Source: CAZUGA01 sp964619885 (lineage in GTDB: Bacteria > Pseudomonadota > Gammaproteobacteria > Methylococcales > UBA1147). From it: DNA of 57,551 bases. Position 1 is the stretch's first letter. Every line of letters begins with the position of its first letter. Both the position numbers and the translations under genes were made by a program. A model generated the notes under the pieces. It did no database searches, had not been told where the DNA came from, and saw only the letters and a list, made by a program, of their open reading frames with translations. The stretch lies in the NCBI GenBank assembly GCA_964619885.1, contig CAZUGA010000029.1, positions 1-57,551 on the forward strand. Reading direction: 5' to 3'. Of this stretch, positions 25,277 through 33,889 are shown one piece after another.

Positions 25277-25471
25277 TTAACTGATATAACCCAGTCCTCG
25301 CAACTTCTTTTTAATCTCTTCATCCGAATCGGCTTCTTCCAAAATCGCCATTTCTTTCTCTAATGCATGCAACACAAATTCTTCGGGCGAAGAATATCCA
25401 GACATCTCCGAATATTTCGAAATTTTCTCCCAAAGTTCATTTTCAATTTTTACTTTGTGACCACCAAACAT
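25277..25471 (-). CDS. 64-aa ribbon-helix-helix-like protein with an L-R-G-L-G-Y-I tail
   Basis: GGAG lies five bases before the ATG at 25471. The first 45 residues (KVKIENELWEKISKYSEMSGYSSPEEFVLHALEKEM) fit a ribbon-helix-helix pattern: a short strand, helix, SGYSS turn, helix. An acidic linker (ILEEADSDEEI) leads to KKKLRGLGYIS. The last eight residues match the C-terminal ends of the two nearby sulfatase-type ORFs (LKALGYIQ and LKSLGYMR). It may be a DNA-binding regulator of the cluster or a small partner that presents the tail. It lies between the second AlkP gene and the Oxa1-like gene, all on one strand. Confidence 0.65.
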   Translation of the reverse strand: MFGGHKVKIENELWEKISKYSEMSGYSSPEEFVLHALEKEMAILEEADSDEEIKKKLRGLGYIS

Positions 25472-25549
25472 TGCTTACTCCTATCTATCGCAGATTTATG
25501 GACCCTGGCAATCAATGAATGACATGCCAGAATGCGGTTAACACTATAA

Positions 25550-27553
25550 TCAATTATAATTTTTGGCCTCAGAAACAAAAACCGAATGGCCTTTCATTTG
25601 TGATGGCGGTGCAATTCCGAATCGATGCAGGATACTCACGGTAAGATCTTTAAGATCGGCCGAGGTTTTCGTATCCAATATTTTATTCGACAGCAAAATC
25701 CCCGGTACAGTCCTCGAATCCATGCAGTGATCCCCACTCCATTCTTCGATGTTATCCTCTATCAATTCGGTTGGAATTTTACCCGACGTCGTGGCCCACG
25801 AAGCCCGATAACCGCGCGCATAACCCACCAATATATCAGGCGCTTCCTCAACATGCGGTCCGTTATATATTTCTTCGCGCAATAACGGTTGGGTCACTAC
25901 CAAGACGCCGTCGGGACCATCTTTCCATTCCCTCAATTTGTCTGCGATCTCTCGTGCCAAGACTTGACGTTCACTAGGCGGAACCACTCCAAAACGTTCC
26001 CGACCCTGTACGTTCAAATATAAAGAATTCAATCCGATCGCAAAAGCCTTGGTTTTTTTCCAATCGATTCCCAATAACCATTCATATTGATCTCGTTTTG
26101 CCGGATCTTTGAGTACTAGATACCCCTGTTGCTCCAACCATGTATTCAAATTTGCCTGCCGCCGAAAAGGCGCAAACCCATGATCTGACATAACGACCAA
26201 TGACTCGTCTTGCCCCACTTCATCCATAACCGAGCCCAAAATATTATCCATCTCCAGATAAGTGTTTTTCATAGCCATGGCTAAATCTTTGGGGGTATCT
26301 TTTTCGTGAAATGGGTGACTGGGGTCCATTTGCCGGGCAAGCATGTGATTACGTTGATCCACGCTGCTAAAATAAAAAAACAAAAGCGCCGAACCTTGTA
26401 CGGCTTTGAATCGCGCCAGTTCTCGTTTCAATAACCTTTTACGTTCATCAAGAACTAATTTTGATTGGGTCAGGAACTCTCGTGGGGAAAGAATATGGGC
26501 AGACAACGCCTTAGTATCCTCTGGCATTTCCTGTGTATAAAAGGGCCCCGCTGCTTCAGCAAGTTCGAAGGCATATTCGCTAGGTACCGCAATAGGCTGA
26601 GCCGGGTCTCGCGGATCAATATTGACGGGGCTGGCATATAGCGCAAAATGCGGTGCAGTGGCCTTTAACAAAAAACGAACCATACCGGAAACACTAACCA
26701 GACCGGGCACTAGATCGAATTCGACCTTAACCCAGTCGCTCCATTCTCCAACATTGAGCAATACTTTCTGATCTTCAACACGAAGCATCGCTACTGGATT
26801 TTCCGGATCAACGTGGATCTTCAGGTTCGCCTTAGCCATGGGACTTTCTGCTAAAAATGGGTTCGGTGGCCCTGAAATTGACGTTGTTACGGTATTGCTG
26901 CGCAAACGTACTCGATAAATTTCTCCGCCGGAAACCGTTCCGGCTTTGTACGAAGGATCATTCGTGTAGAAAGTAAATGTACCTGAGCTACCACGCATAT
27001 CAGGGGTCCCCATACCCGATATTGCTTTTCCGCTAGTCTCGACTGGCGGATAATTGGCCGGAATACGGAACATCGTCGTTTTAACCCCACGTTCTTCAAG
27101 TACTTCCCAAAATGCCGTCCCATCCCGCATCTGTAATGTTTTCCCCGATGCCAAAGGAATACGCCACTTTCCGACTGCCAGTGGTTCGCTATCGGCTTGC
27201 TCGGTCTTTGATGTAGAAAGATAAGGCAGCATCGACTTACGGTCCAATGCAATAAAATCGAATATTCCATGGCCACCCGAATCCATTCCAGTAATCAAAT
27301 TTGACCATGCCACGGGACTCTGCGGAGGCACGCTAGTATTCAACTGCATGAATCCGCCCTGACCCGCCAACCGTTTAAAGTTGGGCATCGCACCTTCATC
27401 CATGAACCGCTGTAGCATTTCAGGATCCATTCCATCTATACCCAGCAAGATCATCCGGGTTGACTTTGGGGAAGACTGGGCCTCAACTGCGGCAAAACCA
27501 GTGGAGTACACCAAGCCTAAGAGCAATCCTATCGCCGCACTTCCAAACTTCAT
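25550..27553 (-). CDS. Exported alkaline-phosphatase-superfamily hydrolase (type I phosphodiesterase-like), copy 2
   Basis: A signal peptide (residues 1 to about 25) is followed by RMILLGIDGMDPEML (metal Asp40), PNFKRLAGQG, then PPQSPVAWSNLITGMDSGGHGIFDFIALD. In this AlkP-superfamily branch the residue just before P-x-A-W acts as nucleophile, here Ser79. The later metal sites are VVMSDHGFAPFRRQANLNTWL and WSGDHCMDSRTVPGILLSN. The middle of the protein is a long beta-rich insert. Length 667 aa. It overlaps the preceding gene by four bases (ATGA), so the pair is translationally coupled. The substrate is probably a phosphodiester or phosphoester in the periplasm; not known. Confidence 0.8.
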   Translation of the reverse strand: MKFGSAAIGLLLGLVYSTGFAAVEAQSSPKSTRMILLGIDGMDPEMLQRFMDEGAMPNFKRLAGQGGFMQLNTSVPPQSPVAWSNLITGMDSGGHGIFDFIALDRKSMLPYLSTSKTEQADSEPLAVGKWRIPLASGKTLQMRDGTAFWEVLEERGVKTTMFRIPANYPPVETSGKAISGMGTPDMRGSSGTFTFYTNDPSYKAGTVSGGEIYRVRLRSNTVTTSISGPPNPFLAESPMAKANLKIHVDPENPVAMLRVEDQKVLLNVGEWSDWVKVEFDLVPGLVSVSGMVRFLLKATAPHFALYASPVNIDPRDPAQPIAVPSEYAFELAEAAGPFYTQEMPEDTKALSAHILSPREFLTQSKLVLDERKRLLKRELARFKAVQGSALLFFYFSSVDQRNHMLARQMDPSHPFHEKDTPKDLAMAMKNTYLEMDNILGSVMDEVGQDESLVVMSDHGFAPFRRQANLNTWLEQQGYLVLKDPAKRDQYEWLLGIDWKKTKAFAIGLNSLYLNVQGRERFGVVPPSERQVLAREIADKLREWKDGPDGVLVVTQPLLREEIYNGPHVEEAPDILVGYARGYRASWATTSGKIPTELIEDNIEEWSGDHCMDSRTVPGILLSNKILDTKTSADLKDLTVSILHRFGIAPPSQMKGHSVFVSEAKNYN

Positions 27554-29742
27554 GCCGCAGCCTGTTCCGTTACTTTGGAAGGATTATCAACACTAAGTAC
27601 CTTTCCGGTCATATGATTGGGTACTTCGACTCCAAACTGGGTAAGAATTGTCGGTGCTAGATCTCCAATTCCCGGATCCTCAGACGATATTTTTCGATTA
27701 GAAAACAGAACGCCCGGAACCAATCTGGGATCGATACAGTGGTCTCCACTCCAAGATTTGGTATTGTCTGACAACACCTTGGCCGCAACTCGTCCAACCG
27801 CTCCTCCCCAGGACGCACGATATCCTCTGTTATATCCAACAATCAGATCGGGACCATTGTCACGATATGGCCCACTCGGGTGTAACGCAGCATTATCAAA
27901 TACATCATTGACTGCAGTATCACCGTATTCATCGTCATATAGCCCTGATAGCCCCTGAATTATTGATTGCTTCACGTGGTCAACATCCTGCTCCAATACA
28001 ATGCCTTTTCCCTCGCGCCCCTCGCGGTTTATATATATCCCGCCTAAGCCGAATGCATACGCATTTGTACGCTCCCAATCAACGCTCTCAAACCACTCAT
28101 CGCTAGTGGTCTTGCCTTCTTTCAGGCTCAAGTGTCCATTCTGAAGTAACCACGTATTAACGTTTACCCCGCGACGAAATGATTCGAATCCATGATCGGA
28201 AATCACCATAAAATGTTCTTCTGGCCCCAATTGCGCCATAATCCGCCCCACCATATCGTCAGCCCTGCGATACATTTCTAAAATCGTATCTTTGTATTTT
28301 TCGATATCCTTGCCCTTGTTCGCTGGGTGTTTGTCATCCAAATACCTAAAAAACATATGCTGTAACCGATCGGTTCCGTCAAATACACATGCAACCACGC
28401 CCTCCCGCGATTTCTCCAACGCATTGAAAAACATTTTTTCGCGTTCCGAATGCAATTCCAACGTCTGTTGCAAAAAGGCCTCCTCATCGATCACCCGTTC
28501 GTTCAAGGCCCAGGTGTCTTCGGCCAGACCCAATGTCGCAAATTCACCAATCAACTTTGATAAGTAGATTGAATAATAGGATGGCCAGGAAATCGGTAAC
28601 GCCGGCTTTCCAGGATCGATATTGAGTGGTGTGACGTACAACCCAAAATCGGGTTCCATTTTGGTAATATAAAATCGCGCAATACCGTGAACCTTTATAC
28701 CGGGCGCTGGCTTAAAAGCGAGTTGTATCCACGGAGAATATTCTTTTTCTTTCAGTCGGTATTGTTTTCCACCAATTTTCAAAACGCCTTCTCTAGCATC
28801 ATTATCTACCTTTACCGAAAATGGAATTTCCATGGGCGCGGAATCTTTTCGCATGGAGTTATCAGGCCCCGGTAAAACAGCATCGAAACTTCCATTTTCG
28901 AATGCGACCAAGCATCGTTCACCACCGGTTACCTCCGGCGCCTCATCGCTGTGACCGTCTTCATCACCAGAATCAGTACTTTGACCTGCTTCAGCGGCGT
29001 TAGTCGTATAATAGGTAAATGAACCTTGGGTTCCCCGTAAATCGGGTACGCACATCGCCGACAAGAGTGCACCTGCAAATTTTTCCGGGGGGAATGTCAA
29101 AGGCACTCTTAAAATGTTCGACGGGACCCCATAATCACCCAAAATATTCCAAAACGCGCGGCTTTTCCGCATATTTCGGATTAATGGTTTACCCACCGGA
29201 ATGACCCATTCACCCACCTGAATAGTTCTAGAGCTTGCCCCAACTTCGGAACTTGACAGCTTGGGTTTATAGGTCCGTGTATCCCGGTTCAAAAAATCGA
29301 ATATATTATGTCGCGAAGGATCGACTCCGGTCATAAAAGAGGACCACGCAACTGGAGAAATGGAAGGGTATGTCGTTCTAAGTCTTGAATAACTACCCTG
29401 CTCGGACAGCGTCTTTAAGTTCGGCAATTGGCCGTCAGCCATCCATTGATCAACCAATTTAGGATCAAGCCCGTCCAAGCCCAATATAACCATCCTCTTT
29501 AATTTCGAATTACCCAACACTTTGCGGCGTCGTATTGATCGAATTACAAAGCGTATTGGCCAAATCAACAATGACCCAATCCCCGCAATTAGCGCGGCAA
29601 ACAAGGCCATAAACGAACCAATAAATGCGAAACCGGCGCCGGGTCCGACGTAAGCGTGGGCTGCAGTCGGTAAGATTAGGATTAGACAAATGACACAGAT
29701 TGTTATTGACTTGCGATTTTTTAAAATCTTTTTCCGTTGCAT
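27550..29742 (-). CDS. Membrane-anchored alkaline-phosphatase-superfamily hydrolase, copy 1
   Basis: The start at 29742 gives a normal signal (MQRKKILKNRKSITICVICL...AHA). The ATG at 29760 is the longer alternative. The mature part begins YVGPGAGFAFIGSF, a short motif common at the head of membrane proteins, followed by a second helix (FAALIAGIGSLLIWPI) and a basic stretch. The catalytic domain has RMVILGLDGLDPKL, YPSISPVAWSSFMTGVDPSRHNIFDFLNRD (candidate nucleophile Ser just before PVAW), MVISDHGFESFRRGVNVNTWL and WSGDHCIDPRLVPGVLFSN. It is a clear paralogue of the next gene, with the same domain order plus a membrane anchor. Two related AlkP enzymes in tandem suggest sequential or heteromeric action. 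Confidence 0.8.
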   Translation of the reverse strand: MQRKKILKNRKSITICVICLILILPTAAHAYVGPGAGFAFIGSFMALFAALIAGIGSLLIWPIRFVIRSIRRRKVLGNSKLKRMVILGLDGLDPKLVDQWMADGQLPNLKTLSEQGSYSRLRTTYPSISPVAWSSFMTGVDPSRHNIFDFLNRDTRTYKPKLSSSEVGASSRTIQVGEWVIPVGKPLIRNMRKSRAFWNILGDYGVPSNILRVPLTFPPEKFAGALLSAMCVPDLRGTQGSFTYYTTNAAEAGQSTDSGDEDGHSDEAPEVTGGERCLVAFENGSFDAVLPGPDNSMRKDSAPMEIPFSVKVDNDAREGVLKIGGKQYRLKEKEYSPWIQLAFKPAPGIKVHGIARFYITKMEPDFGLYVTPLNIDPGKPALPISWPSYYSIYLSKLIGEFATLGLAEDTWALNERVIDEEAFLQQTLELHSEREKMFFNALEKSREGVVACVFDGTDRLQHMFFRYLDDKHPANKGKDIEKYKDTILEMYRRADDMVGRIMAQLGPEEHFMVISDHGFESFRRGVNVNTWLLQNGHLSLKEGKTTSDEWFESVDWERTNAYAFGLGGIYINREGREGKGIVLEQDVDHVKQSIIQGLSGLYDDEYGDTAVNDVFDNAALHPSGPYRDNGPDLIVGYNRGYRASWGGAVGRVAAKVLSDNTKSWSGDHCIDPRLVPGVLFSNRKISSEDPGIGDLAPTILTQFGVEVPNHMTGKVLSVDNPSKVTEQAAA

Positions 29743-29838
29743 AGAAAAATCTATCCCCATTGTGGATGTGTTGAATTCGTTACTACAACTAGCTAATAAT
29801 CATCGCAAAACACCGATGAAAACGATCATCCCTATTTA

Positions 29839-30459
29839 TTAATTTTCGGTAACCGTTCGGTTGCGATAAAGACTTGGATCGACGACCTTGGCCATAGATT
29901 CAATGGACAATCCACCACCTAGAAATTCATCAACTTTTTTGGCCGACTCGATAGGGTCCGCTATGACATTGTGATAGTGCAATTCCAAAAGATCGTAATT
30001 TGGTTTACGCCTTAGAAAGACCTTGGTATCAATCATATGATTACGATAAACCTGAATCGCTTTCTCATCACTAATCGGATTTGGCTCTTGCCGACGATCT
30101 AGCATAATATTCTGAGAGGCAACAATCTCATCTAAGTTCCGTCGTATCAAGATCACTTTGTAAAAATTTTCCTCGGGAAGTTCTTTTAACAAATGCGAAA
30201 TTACCTTTATCGTTTTACCTCTAACATCTCGTACCCAAGATTTATCCGGATCATTTTCAAGATCTTTCACCCGCTCGTCTTCAAAATAACCTTTTGGATT
30301 GTCCGTATCCGACTCGCGCACTTTGTCTGTTACAACCGTTAAACCGCCAGATTCCATCATATTCATCAACATTGACGTTCCAGACCGGGGTAACCCTGAA
30401 ACTACGACAACATCATCTCCATATCGCCAGTTTTTTAGTAATTTTTTAACTACTCCCAT
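29839..30459 (-). CDS. Sulfotransferase-family protein
   Basis: The PAPS-binding 5' loop reads VVVVSGLPRSGTSMLMNMM. The 3'-phosphate site is probably KVILIRRNLDEIVASQ (Arg and Ser). The cytosolic product has 206 aa, short but complete for bacterial members. GGAG lies seven bases before the ATG at 30459; a TTG three bases upstream is an alternative. It leads the minus-strand cluster that continues with the two AlkP genes. A transferase that adds a sulfo group beside AlkP-type hydrolases that may act on such esters suggests a glycan or lipid modification path, but the acceptor is unknown. Confidence 0.8.
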   Translation of the reverse strand: MGVVKKLLKNWRYGDDVVVVSGLPRSGTSMLMNMMESGGLTVVTDKVRESDTDNPKGYFEDERVKDLENDPDKSWVRDVRGKTIKVISHLLKELPEENFYKVILIRRNLDEIVASQNIMLDRRQEPNPISDEKAIQVYRNHMIDTKVFLRRKPNYDLLELHYHNVIADPIESAKKVDEFLGGGLSIESMAKVVDPSLYRNRTVTEN

Positions 30460-30462
30460 CAA

Positions 30463-30851
30463 AATACTCCATAAAAACTACCTCGCCAAACCAATGGCTA
30501 TAGGCTTATAAGGCTATATCTACTTCAAAATTACGAGCACTTGCATGCAACGCATAAACATAACCCTATTAACATTTTCTAGCATGCCCCGACCCAATTT
30601 GGTCGGCTTAGGGTGCCTCAAGTATTTGAACAATTGTCATTTTTTTATAGCTATTGGCGTAACTATAATAAATTTTGTCAACTTCCGGTAAACGGTTGAA
30701 ACGACTACTCTACCGGATACATTTTAGTCGATTGTAGAAAATAGTATACGTAGAATATTCGTTCAATACCGAAGGGTTTTTCTAGCACTCCGCCGAGGTA
30801 ATATTTACAAAGCTCTAGGCTGATACCCACTATAGCTTTTTCACTTAACAC
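30463..30851. other. Intergenic region between cyaA and the sulfotransferase cluster
   Basis: No gene is seen. TCCGGTA (30684-30690) and TACCGGA (30711-30717) form an inverted repeat with a 20-base centre. It could be a hairpin after cyaA or an operator for the sulfotransferase operon. Promoter-like hexamers are present but poorly spaced. Confidence 0.3.
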
Positions 30852-33629
30852 TCACGCAATAACGTATTCGTTAAGGCGCGATTCTATTTTTTGTTTATAT
30901 TTTAAAAAGTGTACGGTTTGAAGTTCAGACGGTCCACTAACGCCTAGAATTGTATGAGGTACATCGATATCTGTGATGTAAACTGGGTAATTATTCATAC
31001 TATGCCGTAAACCAACGATATGTTGAGCAACCTCCTCGAATAATCCCTGCCCATATTCCATTGACGAAAATTCTTGAGCGTCACAGTATATTGTATAGTC
31101 AGTTTGGTCTAGATTGTGTCCATGTCCAACAACACGGACGGTCAATGCGTCTGCCTCGGGTTTCAAATCAAGGTTTATCGATTTTAATTCAAATGGTTCG
31201 TTTGGCTCTTTTTCTACAAAAAAATACTCAATCGAAGGATCGAAGCTGAGCATGTGCCGATTTACTGTCGAAAACAAAAAATAAAAGAACGGCTCCGCCA
31301 ATGGTTTAAGGTTAATCGTCGCCCTAGTTTCGTTGAACAAGGAACCCCGCTCATCAAGAATGTAGATATCTGTTTTCTTGCGGCGTTTGCGAAAGAAAAC
31401 CTGAATTTTACCAGGACGATGATGATCGAAAATCAACGGTAACGGCGAATCATCTAGCGCTTCGGAATCAAACTTTATTCGGCTATAAACTGGCTGCGAT
31501 TGAGAGAGTTCCAATAATAGTTGAGCCTTGTTAGCCACTTCCAAATAGCTCAACGAAACATTGTGGTTGTGAACTATATAGAACCGATTAGCACCGCGAA
31601 GAACATAACGTAAGCGTAACGAACCGGAAGCTATGGAGAATCTGGATGAGAGCTGCTTATAAAGCTGGTTTACCCTGCTAGCGATGCTACTACAACGTGT
31701 AGATCCGTAGCTGAAACATGCAACCTTAGGAGGTTTTTGTGCTGTAGGCGCATGGTTAATAAATTCAACCAAGCAATCGAGCAATCCATGCAACCCGGTA
31801 TAACTCCGTAATAATACTTCTTGCCACGAGGATATCACCACGGAATCCACCTTCAATACAAGGTTCGTCCGCAATGAACTGTAGCTAAGCGCATCGGACC
31901 GATTGCTGGCAATCTGCAAACCGTCAGCACCGCCATCCATTGGGTCAACACCCACATTTACGAATAGTACTGAGCTTAGGTTATAAGAGGGTTCACGATA
32001 CAAATCGAGCGAATCTTCAGACACTATGCGATCGAGAAAAAAGCGGCTTAAGTCTCGCAGCATCGCTTGGACTTCCCTGAGCTTGACCGCGTCATCTTCC
32101 GCTTCAAAAAAGATGTGGGTTTGTTTTTTGTAAAGTCCATTTAAAGTCGCCCATGCTAGGATCTCCAGAATGTTACGGGACTTTGTTAATAGCGGTGGCT
32201 GGATCTCAGTAGCTTTTAAATAACCAATGTATAGGCCCCATCCTTTTTCGTCATCAGCCAAGTCGATCGGTCTTAAAGTCAGGGCTTGCTCTTCAAGTTG
32301 AAATGTCTTAGCGGTAAATATAGTATCAATCTTACCGGGCTTGCGTTCCATGGACGCATTCAATTTTCGCCCTACAAGTTTAAGCAGCCCTTTTTCGGAT
32401 TGCCCGGAGTGTGCATACTCAGAAGCAAACTGACTCAAAGATTGATAGCTTCGAACAAGTTCTTTGCCAATTAATTGTAGTTCTTGAGATACCCGTTGAT
32501 ATTTCCATTTAGCGTGGTTGTCCAATTCCGCCAAATACCGACCACTCCATCCCCAACGCGTAACCATGGTTCGTAGCATTTCCCTGCGATATTGGCGCGG
32601 CGCATACCGGGTGTTCTCAGACAGCAACTTATTTATCTTGATATAGAAAATGGACCTGATCAGGTTCAAACGGTTAATGTCTTGGCTATCACCCAAAAAA
32701 TTTTCAACCTTGGCCAACGTCAGCATGTAAGAATCCAATTGGTTTACATCGACGGATCCCTCAAAAATTGCTTTTTTAACTATCAAGCAAAGCCATACAG
32801 GGTGCGGCAACTCTTTGGCGTAGGCTTCAATCAGTAAAAGTTTGAGCAAATTTTGATACGGAGATGAAATCGACTTATAGAGCTGCCATGCTCCCGCGTT
32901 CAAAAATTCATCGGGCTGGACATTATTCAAGCTGCCAAAATCTATAACTTCGTGTTCATCAACAAAACGCTTATCTTTTAGATGCGTGACATAGGTTTCA
33001 TAGTCATGCTCCTGCTCGGGTGGAACCAACCACCACGCGGGGACTTTGCCAGCAAGATGCAAACCCGTACGGTAGAATTCTTCCAGCAATAAATGATGTT
33101 GCACACCACTATTCAGTTCTCTGGAGAGCGCAATACTTTTTAGTTGATGAAAACCCGCTGTATCGAATAGAAAAAAGCACGCATCTAGACGCAAAGACTC
33201 TGCCCATTTTTCAACAGAATCAACCTTTTCCTGTAATTCATCGAAAAAATCTAGATCTATATCACTTTGATAACACAGCCATATATCAATATCGCTTTTA
33301 TTCGAATAATCAATATTGCCTACGCTACCCATAAGATAGATCGCATCAATAGGGTAATGTTTTAGCGCACGCCTTTTGTAGACGAACGATTTGGATAAAC
33401 TCTTTGCGGCGGATATAGCGGATTTGCTGGGTGCATAATCTCTAATTCCTGCAGGTGTATCGGACGATACAAATCCCGGCAACGCCGGAGTATTGCGGTG
33501 AAACAGCAACGGCAGTAGTTCTAAAAAAATCCGCTGGTCGGGTTGCAGAAACTGCTGAACACGCCTTAGGCGAAGCTTGTGTAGATTTAAAAAACGGCGT
33601 TTAACCGTATTCAGATCCTTTTTGCCAAT
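30852..33629 (-). CDS. cyaA: Class I adenylate cyclase CyaA, probable non-canonical start
   Basis: CyaA makes cAMP for CRP-type regulation. The catalytic N-terminal domain has the nucleotidyltransferase pattern MGSVGNIDYSNKSDIDIWLCYQ (GS followed by D-x-D). The C-terminal regulatory part is also present (HFLKYKQKIESRLN near the end). The first ATG/GTG/TTG in frame is a TTG at 33509, but homology clearly begins earlier: the codons before it read KRRFLNLHKLRLRRVQQFL then FLELLPLLFHRNTP, matching the N-terminus of E. coli CyaA (KQRLDAINQLR to SLLPTLLHYHHP). The frame is open to a stop at 33699-33701 without any ATG, GTG or TTG. The ATT at 33629 is placed as in E. coli; an ATT at 33680 has AGGA nine bases upstream. 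The exact start is therefore uncertain. Confidence 0.93.
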   Translation of the reverse strand: MGKKDLNTVKRRFLNLHKLRLRRVQQFLQPDQRIFLELLPLLFHRNTPALPGFVSSDTPAGIRDYAPSKSAISAAKSLSKSFVYKRRALKHYPIDAIYLMGSVGNIDYSNKSDIDIWLCYQSDIDLDFFDELQEKVDSVEKWAESLRLDACFFLFDTAGFHQLKSIALSRELNSGVQHHLLLEEFYRTGLHLAGKVPAWWLVPPEQEHDYETYVTHLKDKRFVDEHEVIDFGSLNNVQPDEFLNAGAWQLYKSISSPYQNLLKLLLIEAYAKELPHPVWLCLIVKKAIFEGSVDVNQLDSYMLTLAKVENFLGDSQDINRLNLIRSIFYIKINKLLSENTRYAPRQYRREMLRTMVTRWGWSGRYLAELDNHAKWKYQRVSQELQLIGKELVRSYQSLSQFASEYAHSGQSEKGLLKLVGRKLNASMERKPGKIDTIFTAKTFQLEEQALTLRPIDLADDEKGWGLYIGYLKATEIQPPLLTKSRNILEILAWATLNGLYKKQTHIFFEAEDDAVKLREVQAMLRDLSRFFLDRIVSEDSLDLYREPSYNLSSVLFVNVGVDPMDGGADGLQIASNRSDALSYSSLRTNLVLKVDSVVISSWQEVLLRSYTGLHGLLDCLVEFINHAPTAQKPPKVACFSYGSTRCSSIASRVNQLYKQLSSRFSIASGSLRLRYVLRGANRFYIVHNHNVSLSYLEVANKAQLLLELSQSQPVYSRIKFDSEALDDSPLPLIFDHHRPGKIQVFFRKRRKKTDIYILDERGSLFNETRATINLKPLAEPFFYFLFSTVNRHMLSFDPSIEYFFVEKEPNEPFELKSINLDLKPEADALTVRVVGHGHNLDQTDYTIYCDAQEFSSMEYGQGLFEEVAQHIVGLRHSMNNYPVYITDIDVPHTILGVSGPSELQTVHFLKYKQKIESRLNEYVIA

Positions 33630-33889
33630 CTCATCACCCGGTGCACCGAGCTTGATCGGTTTTAACGACTTAGGTTTAATGGTTTCCGTTCCTTGACTTC
33701 AAGCTAATCAAACAACTTAAACATCGCAGATACACAAAAGCTTCCCCGGCGTTGCATTAGATTCAAACAACCATGCACCCAATTATTGCTACGATACTAT
33801 CGCACGGTGCTCACATATAAGGCAGTGATTATCCAGCATATATCCGGTCAGCCAAATTTCAATTCTATACAATTTTATTAAGATAGCAT

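Noticed and set aside
28190..28205. TTCGAATCC-like sequence as a tRNA T-arm
   Set aside because: It lies inside the AlkP coding frame (Phe-Arg-Arg segment) and has no matching acceptor or anticodon arms.
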